From Icerya purchasi (taxonomy: Eukaryota > Arthropoda > Insecta > Hemiptera > Monophlebidae): DNA of 64,000 nt. Made by a program: the position numbers and the translations under genes. Every line of letters starts with the position of its first letter. Position 1 is the first letter of the stretch. The DNA lies in assembly GCA_039619475.1 (NCBI GenBank), contig CM077116.1:147453088-147517087 (forward strand), read 5' to 3'. Below are positions 57,361 to 64,000 of this stretch, in pieces. Under the pieces are notes generated by a model. That model had not been told where the DNA came from. It ran no database searches and worked only from the letters and a program-made list of their open reading frames with translations.

Positions 57361-59289
57361 CCGATATATGAGGGGTACTGCTACTGTGATCGGTACAATT
57401 CCTAATAAATAAACTGGATCATTGGAATCAGTTCACGTGGTCAAAAGTTACACGCAGTGTAATGACTCGTGATATTTTCGTCAGCGATAAAGTTGTAAAT
57501 GGCTCTGTGTTTCAACTTGGTTTTCTTAATTATAATCTACAATCCGTCGTTAAGATTGATAATACTTTAAATTTTTGTCTTATTAAAAATTTGTTTTTTT
57601 CAACTTACTTTTCCACGGTGAATTAATAATATTTTAAGTGTCAGCTTGTTGCATTATTAAAAATTTTCATAAGAAAATCGTCTTTTTGTTAACGACTATG
57701 TTAATAATTACTGAGCATCTTAACCGGAACCTATCCACAGAGAATCATTAGAACCGGTTCACATAAACAAAAGTTACGCGTGGCAAACATAAAAAAAAAT
57801 AAAATAATCGCGACAGAGATAGAACCTCCTCCTTTTTGAAGTCGGTAAAAATTGCAATAAAACTCTGGAATTAAAATAACATAAACAGAAGATTTTCGGG
57901 TTTTCATCGATCATTATTAGTGGAATTCCACTAGATGGTGGTATTAATTGTAAAAGATTTTATTCACGAGGAACAAATAATAACTTAAAGAAAAAATAGT
58001 CGAAACGTAACTAATTTACAGATACATCATCCAATAACGAAAAAGAGAAAACAAAAAAAGGCAATGTGATTGATAAGTCTAAATTGTAAACATTCTAGCC
58101 TATTTTGTCATCTGAAATATTATTTTCTTTCATTTCCACAAAACTGAACTTCAAATATAATAAAATCTGTGCAATCTCTTTAGCTTCGTCGAAACAGTTA
58201 GTTATATACAAATATTGTTTTACGCAATATTTTCTAGAAATATTTGCCGAATCGCTTGGTTTTCATTTCTACCCTCTTCATAATTAAAAAAAAAAGTTAG
58301 TCGATGTGACAAGCGCTTTCCTCCGGCTTAATGAAACGAAGAAGCCGCTTCTGGTTTATTTTTCGATTCAAAAGTAATCGTTTCCTGTTATCTCGCGTTC
58401 GCTATCAAACGATCCAGCAGTAACAAGATTCGTAAAGAGTTTTGCCTATTTTTGTATCCGAACGTGTACAATACGTAGTAAACCTCTTTCCTCTGCTGAA
58501 TTACCTAAAATACTATCGGCACTGCTTTGTATCCTAGCATACTGCGGTCGTATTTCATGTTCGATCGCATTTGGAATATTTCAACTTTTTTTTTATACGG
58601 ATATAATAGTGTACGTCAATAGGTCACCTTCCAACGCAGTGCCATACCAATACTATGGGCATTACAGAAATTCCCTAGACTGACAAAAATGCTCTAATGT
58701 CCTCTTTTCTATTAACCCCACTTGTCCGAAAAACATTAGCCAAACTGTTATTAGCCATCGTTCTATTTACCATTTATACCATTAACATGATCTACCCTGT
58801 TTATGCCCCCCCCCCCCCCACCGATATAAGCGCATCGCAATTTTGAGAATACGTTTTGAGTGAAGGCCTAATATATATGTATATAGTTACCATCAGACAA
58901 TAGTTTGCCGTTACATCATAACCATCGCGACGTGTTTAGTACGAAACAAACTGCAATGGTTTGATTTTGAGTTTGAACAAAATCGAACTCACCTATGTTC
59001 GTTCTCTGTATGACTGTATTGAGAAAACGAATATTTAATCAATGTTTTGTGTTTTTCGCGCACTTTTATTATGCGTTTTCCTTTTTACCTAAGTAATAAA
59101 TAAGATTACTATGTAAAAGTGAGTAAATGTGATTAGCGAAGTTATTTTAAAAAACTAAAAATTTTCATTCGCAATCCCTTATTAAAATGCAAACTTCATA
59201 AATTTACAAAAGGTTCCTTTCATTTGGAATAATCTTCGAAAAGGGTAACACAAAAAGTAAAACGAAAAGAATTACGCAGGAATTACAAT
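57361..59289. other. No recognisable gene
   Basis: AT-rich with a C-run at 58807-58819; no motif or terminal repeat was recognised. Confidence 0.4.
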
Positions 59290-59470
59290 GCTACAAAGGA
59301 AAACTAATAGACTGATTATACAGCAGTTTCAGAATAAAATACTTCACTGATCCATAGAAACCTGAAAATCTTCACGACGGTTGATGAAGTTATTGAAGAA
59401 CAAGCTCAGAAGCATCTGACGCGATTACACATAGACATCAGGACTTAATTTTGAAAACAAATAGGGAAGA
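59290..59470 (+). pseudogene. Jockey-like LINE C-terminal remnant
   Basis: LIIQQFQNKIL (about 59314-59346) corresponds to IQSFQSKMLRI of the intact RT at 3001-4935. After a frameshift and a short deletion, LIHRNLKIFTTVDEVIEEQ (about 59348-59404) and AQKHLTRLHIDIR match the following 'i..DL.IPTv.e.i......+...L..H.N' region. Nothing upstream is recognisable. Confidence 0.6.
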
Positions 59471-61069
59471 ATCCATCAATGGATGTATTCCCAACTCATG
59501 TGAAAATGTAAGAGACCATATTTGTTTGATGCCAACCAGGCTTGGTGTAAATTAGCAAAAATAAGGAAGGAAAAAAAGATCGGTAGCCATAATTAAAATA
59601 CAAATCTTTATAATATTTTAGATCTTAAAAAGCCCCTTAGTGAGGGATATCGAAAAAAAAAAAATGAAAAAGGTGTTTAGCTTGCATTTGGTGCATTAAA
59701 AAACGTTATGCTGGGGCCGGGATGTATCTGAAAATATACTCTGCATCACGTTGGAACCTGTGATGAGGAATTATTTCTGAATTAGACCAAATTTTAAAAA
59801 CGAAAAACCATAAAATATTGAAGACAACCTGTTTTTAAAAGAAACCTATTTGATTCGACAGACAAACGAACTGTATAATAAATCTGCATAAAAACAAGAA
59901 CATGTTGACATTTCAGTTTCTCAGCCTAAAATAGCGTGTCCAATATATAATCTAATCACATATTGATTTCAGATTTATTTTATCGCGATTTCCAGAAGCG
60001 CACCGTCCGTTTTTATTATTTTGCGTACTCGATGAATTAAAAAATTCAAGGAATCGCGGACAGTCCGTATTTTGTTACACGTAATAAATTGATTGTGTTG
60101 ATTTAGTTTTCCTATATGTATATGGCAAAATAATTTCTAAAAGTTAATCAAAATACGGATTATTTTTACCATTATGCAATCAATACGAATATGCAAAGTA
60201 ACAAATTGCAAAAAATTCCTTTGCAAAAAATTCCTTTTCAAAAAACATTAATAAAAAAATCGGTTATTTCATCAGCAAGTAAGAGCGATTAAACAATTTT
60301 CGAAATACAAAACATGTCTATACTTTTAGAAATCTTTTGTTTTTGGAAAATGAAAATTATAAAAAAGTAAATACATTTTTTTACATTGCGGATCCTACGT
60401 TTCAAGATTGGTTAGATAGCGCACTGTCGGAAATTCTATGTTATTTGCATTTTTAATTAATAAAAATTCGTATTATATTTATAATTACATACGATTCTTT
60501 AACGTTTTCCACTTTTTCATTCGATACAGTTTAACAGTATTTTTCTACTACTCTACTACTGAGAGGGAATTAATAGAAGTACACATCGGAACAAACAAAA
60601 ATTTTTGCGTCGACGATAAAACTTCTTCGGGGTTTCGAAAATTTATTTTGCTTCATAATAATATTATTTTATTATAATGCCTTGAAAGTTTACATTAAAA
60701 TTGTTATCTTCAAAACTGATAAAAATTTCGCAATTTTACTGCTTGTTTCGTATTTTTTATTTTAATAAAATATTCCTTTATTACCGATTAGGACAGACAT
60801 CAAAAACCATGATTCTCTTAAATTAAAAGAAAAAAAAAAAAGTATTTCTCGGCGGGCAAATTTTTGTACAATTATATATTATTATTGCTACTTGTTTAGT
60901 AACACTTTTTTTTTTTTTATCTCTGTTCGTAGTAAAATCTCAATTTCTCATGCCGTAACAGGCGCACACAAACCGCGAGCGATTTTACTTTATTAGGAGC
61001 CAATTTTTTTGATATTTCAAGTAATCTCGAATTATTCCTCAAGTCATTATCGGTCATCATCATCATCAT
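59471..61069. other. No recognisable gene
   Basis: AT-rich; frames such as 60438-60677 are rich in Phe/Tyr/Ile with no motif. Confidence 0.4.
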
Positions 61070-61480
61070 GTTGCTTCTTCTGTTGTAGAAGATTGCGTGC
61101 AATAACTACTGGTCTATACTAAACGGCTTCTTGCTAGATCAATCATTTGTTGCAGCTTCAGATTTTTCTGTGCGCCTGTTGTCATCCATTCCAGTTTCCT
61201 GCGACCTCTTATCGGCTTTTTGTTGATTTTTCCTTGCATAGCCACCATCAGCAATCTATTTTCGCGGATTTTATGCGCTAAATATTTATGCTTTTGGTTA
61301 TCGATGTCTTCTAGTAGTTGTGCTTTTGATGTATTCAGCCTTTTTAGTACTTCCGCGTTACTAGTGTGATCTCTGCATGATATGTTCAAAAGTCTACGAT
61401 AGCCCCACATCTCAAAACTTTGTATTCTTTTCTTGCATTCTGCGCTTATTGTCCACGTTTCGGAGCAATATACCGAAATA
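61070..61480 (-). pseudogene. RTE-like LINE C-terminal remnant
   Basis: One minus-strand frame is open from about 61480 to 61114. YCSETWTISAECKKRIQSFE then MWGYRRLLNISCRDHTSNAE match the 'YG.EtW.l......rl..fE.w..RR.L.isw.DhvtN.eVL' block at the end of many insect RTE/craniofacial-type RT proteins. NQKHKYLAHKIRENRLL and GKINKKPIRGRRKLEWM match 'R+l.y.GHi.R......l..G+..gkR.rGR.r..W'. The tail contains ATGATGATGATGATGAC (minus strand, about 61068-61050), the short tandem 3' end common in RTE elements. The RT core is absent. Confidence 0.8.
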
Positions 61481-64000
61481 TTTTCAAAATTTTTAAAAAT
61501 TACATTTTTTCGGAGACGGCAATTAAATAATTGTTAAAAAAAAAAAAGAGAAAAAGAGTTCCGATTTTATAATTCTGTATTACTACGCATTCAAGGAGAA
61601 TATAATATATACGTCTTAATGTTGTGCTTCTTGGCTTCTATAATTAAATTTAATAATTTGAAATTTTCAGCTCATCGGGGGAGGAGTTTTGTATGTAAAC
61701 AAATACACGAATTTCATAGTTTTATTTATATACTGGTTAAGTATAAAATTTCAACGTTCCAACATCTCCATTGTTGTGTATTTTGATTTTTATGGGAATA
61801 CTTTGAAAACTTTGAACTATTTTACAACGCTCTTTTATTTATAAAAATATATTCAAGTTTTGAAAATTTGCTTCTAGAGTTCAGCGATTGTTTTGTCACG
61901 CCGACAGTTTATTTGCTGTAAATTTTGATTTTTCTAAAAATATTTGAAGATCTGTAGATTTACACTTGTTTCGAGCTTCGTATCAGAAAAGTTTTCAAGT
62001 TTTATAATTTTTTTGCTCGTTAATTTATTATACGTGTATCAAATTTCAGCCTTTTACGTCTTTCGTAGTCACATATTTTGATTTTCATAGAAACGTTTAA
62101 AAACTGAAAAATTTGGGTCACATTGTGTTTATTATATATGACTTTTCATCATAATTTTTTTCCGTTATTTATAAAGTAGCAATTTTACACCTTCTAAATT
62201 TCAGTCCGTGCGTCTTCTGTGGTTATGCGTTTTTTGATTTCCCTAGAAGAAATGTTTAAAAATTTGGAAATAGTTCGTCGCATTTAAGGCATCGTATTGA
62301 GAGTTTCTGAGGTTGCATACAAGTCTCAGCAACATTATAAATCCGAAATTTCAACTTTCTATTCGTAATAGAAATGATGCTGTACATTTAACACAATTTT
62401 ACGATTCTGAACTGATTTGAGGTTTCGTATTTAATCGTCCTCGTCCTCCACTGCTGCTGTTACTTCATCGACAGAATCCGTCGCTTCGAAGGAGAAAAAG
62501 TGGAAAGCAAGTACGAACCAGTAAATGATTTGCTGGGTTTGTTGATAACGCCAAGATATGGATCGTCGAGTATACCAAAGAATTGAAAAACGGTCTTGTA
62601 ACTGGTTCTCGGTTATGTTCGTAATTTCTACGACCATTCGTTTTTTAAAGACAGTCTGAAAGGAATGTCGCCGGAAGTTCATCATTTGCGATGTGGCTTC
62701 ATTTCATAGTCGGATTCTAACATTAGCAACGGTCTAACTGCAGTAATAAGTGTCGCTTATCCACGTTGAAAACTGTACTAGGTTGACTTTTCCAAGATTT
62801 CTCTGAAAAGCAACTTCGTTGCCCCTAGGCGGTAACCATCATCACCACAACCGTAAAAGATTTAGATTTAAGGTGTAATTTTACTCGGCTACTATTCGTT
62901 AATCATTCTCGTTAATTAATCGTTAATTATTCGGTATCGTGTGTTAAACACCTGTTCTCTGTTCGACTCTATTACATGTTCGTATCGTAGGACTTATTCA
63001 TTTTGTGGAAATTATCGACTGCGTACATATTTTTTTTTTTTTTTTTTTTGTCAAGTGTCAAATGATTTCGCGAATAATGAAAGGTAAGTGAAAAAATATT
63101 TAAAACATAGACTTCGCGAAATTACTGCGGATCACGTGATTTTTGTGAAGATTACGAAGCGATAGTTGTTTTAAAATGGTAGTTTATTGTTTACTAATAG
63201 TTTTCGGGGAAAGATCAATTTGTACACACACGCTAACGTTCAAGCCGAAATGTGGTAGAAATTCATTAATATGACGTCATAATTTTTAATTTACCGAATA
63301 AACGGCGTATAGATATATTATAAATATTTATCTGCACCGTTTACAATTTATGCGGCGAAATTCTCATTTGTTTGAACGTCTCGCATTTTCAATTTTAATA
63401 ATCTTCCTAAATAGATGCACATTAAAAGTTTTATCTTTATTACCGACTATTTCTTTCATTCCGCGATACGTCTGTTTTTAACTGCAGCGTAAAATATGTA
63501 AGTTATGAAAATAGATGTAAAAAAAGGGTGTAAAACTTTCAACATGCGAATGCATTTTTATTATCGAACAATACGAAAAAAAACAAAAAAAAAAAACAGG
63601 GACAACCCAGTAATTGTCGCTAATTCGAATTTGAAAACACTACTTTAAACTTTATCAGAAAAATATACTAAAGTTTAATATAAATAATTTTTATATATTT
63701 TTCTGAAAAAGTTTAAAAGTTTTTCAAATTCGAATTATCAGGTAAAGTCATTCTAGACGCTAATAGCATAATTATTTTTCCATAGTAAACTTGAAATTTA
63801 AAAAATGATCTTTTCGGTGACGTATTTTTCATAATTTGATCCACGTTCATTTACGATAGTATTAGAGTTGCTTCTAAGAATTCTATCGCGTGCGTAGCTG
63901 TAAAATACTTTAAAAACTACTTTTTATTTTTTATTTATCATAAGTAAAATTTCTTATAAAAATGGAAATTTTACAATTTTTCAATTGCGCGTACTTTAAA
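61481..64000. other. No recognisable gene
   Basis: AT-rich with homopolymer runs (for example a T-run at 63030-63049). A minus-strand frame at 62431-62685 ends in acidic EVTAAVEDEDD but has no known motif. A 31-bp segment near 63620-63650 and 63700-63740 is imperfectly self-complementary (around CTTTATCAGAAAAATATA), which may be a small hairpin. Confidence 0.35.

Noticed and set aside
62431..62685. 84-codon minus-strand frame ending in acidic residues
   Set aside because: No domain, promoter or splice evidence; left unannotated as a gene.

Overview
The window looks like AT-rich, repeat-dense nuclear DNA from an arthropod, most likely an insect. The reasons are the mix of degenerate transposable elements (jockey/R1/RTE-like LINEs, a Penelope-like element, piggyBac, mariner, hAT, a tRNA-derived SINE) and a single host-type exon with GT-AG splice sites. 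No bacterial-style gene organisation, rRNA, intact tRNA or CRISPR is visible. The organism is inferred; no species-specific marker was found.

Only one stretch looks like conserved host coding sequence: a 117-bp phase-0 exon at 47226-47342 (+) encoding part of a KH domain of the poly(C)-binding protein / mushroom-body-expressed (mub) type. Most of the window is probably intron of that gene plus intergenic DNA. The only long uninterrupted reading frame is the RT frame of a 5'-truncated jockey-like LINE at 3001-4935.

Layout. 1-478: C-terminal stub of a RNase H-bearing LINE. 1560-2240: decayed RT. 3001-5080: jockey-like LINE with open RT frame and poly(A). 7398-10317: hAT-type element (7-bp duplication) holding a decayed LINE. 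13490-14235 and 19690-20520 (both minus): LINE RT and C-terminal remnants. 21071-22130: first copy of a 1.06-kb repeat, followed by a decayed endonuclease-RT LINE to about 24010. 25706-26290: RNase H domain of a LINE. 26699-29309: dead piggyBac with a SINE nested in it. 32149-37236: Penelope-like element split by a 3.27-kb foldback/MULE-like element at 33297-36569. 40941-42000: second copy of the 1.06-kb repeat. 42499-43486: mariner remnant with a 35-bp minisatellite inside its catalytic region. 45246-45455 and 54185-54407: palindromes, probably Penelope-derived, with hammerhead-ribozyme-like core motifs. 47575-51225: hAT element with a decayed transposase, a nested LINE fragment and a 170-bp LINE 3' stub. 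54770-55073, 59290-59470 and 61070-61480: further LINE C-terminal remnants. 57318-57360: a bare poly(A) tract between direct repeats.

The genes do not work together as a pathway. The content is a record of nested insertions: LINE inside hAT (twice), SINE inside piggyBac, foldback element inside a Penelope element. Target-site duplications are readable for six insertions, and the nesting gives relative ages. Stretches listed as 'other' showed no interpretable signal by eye.
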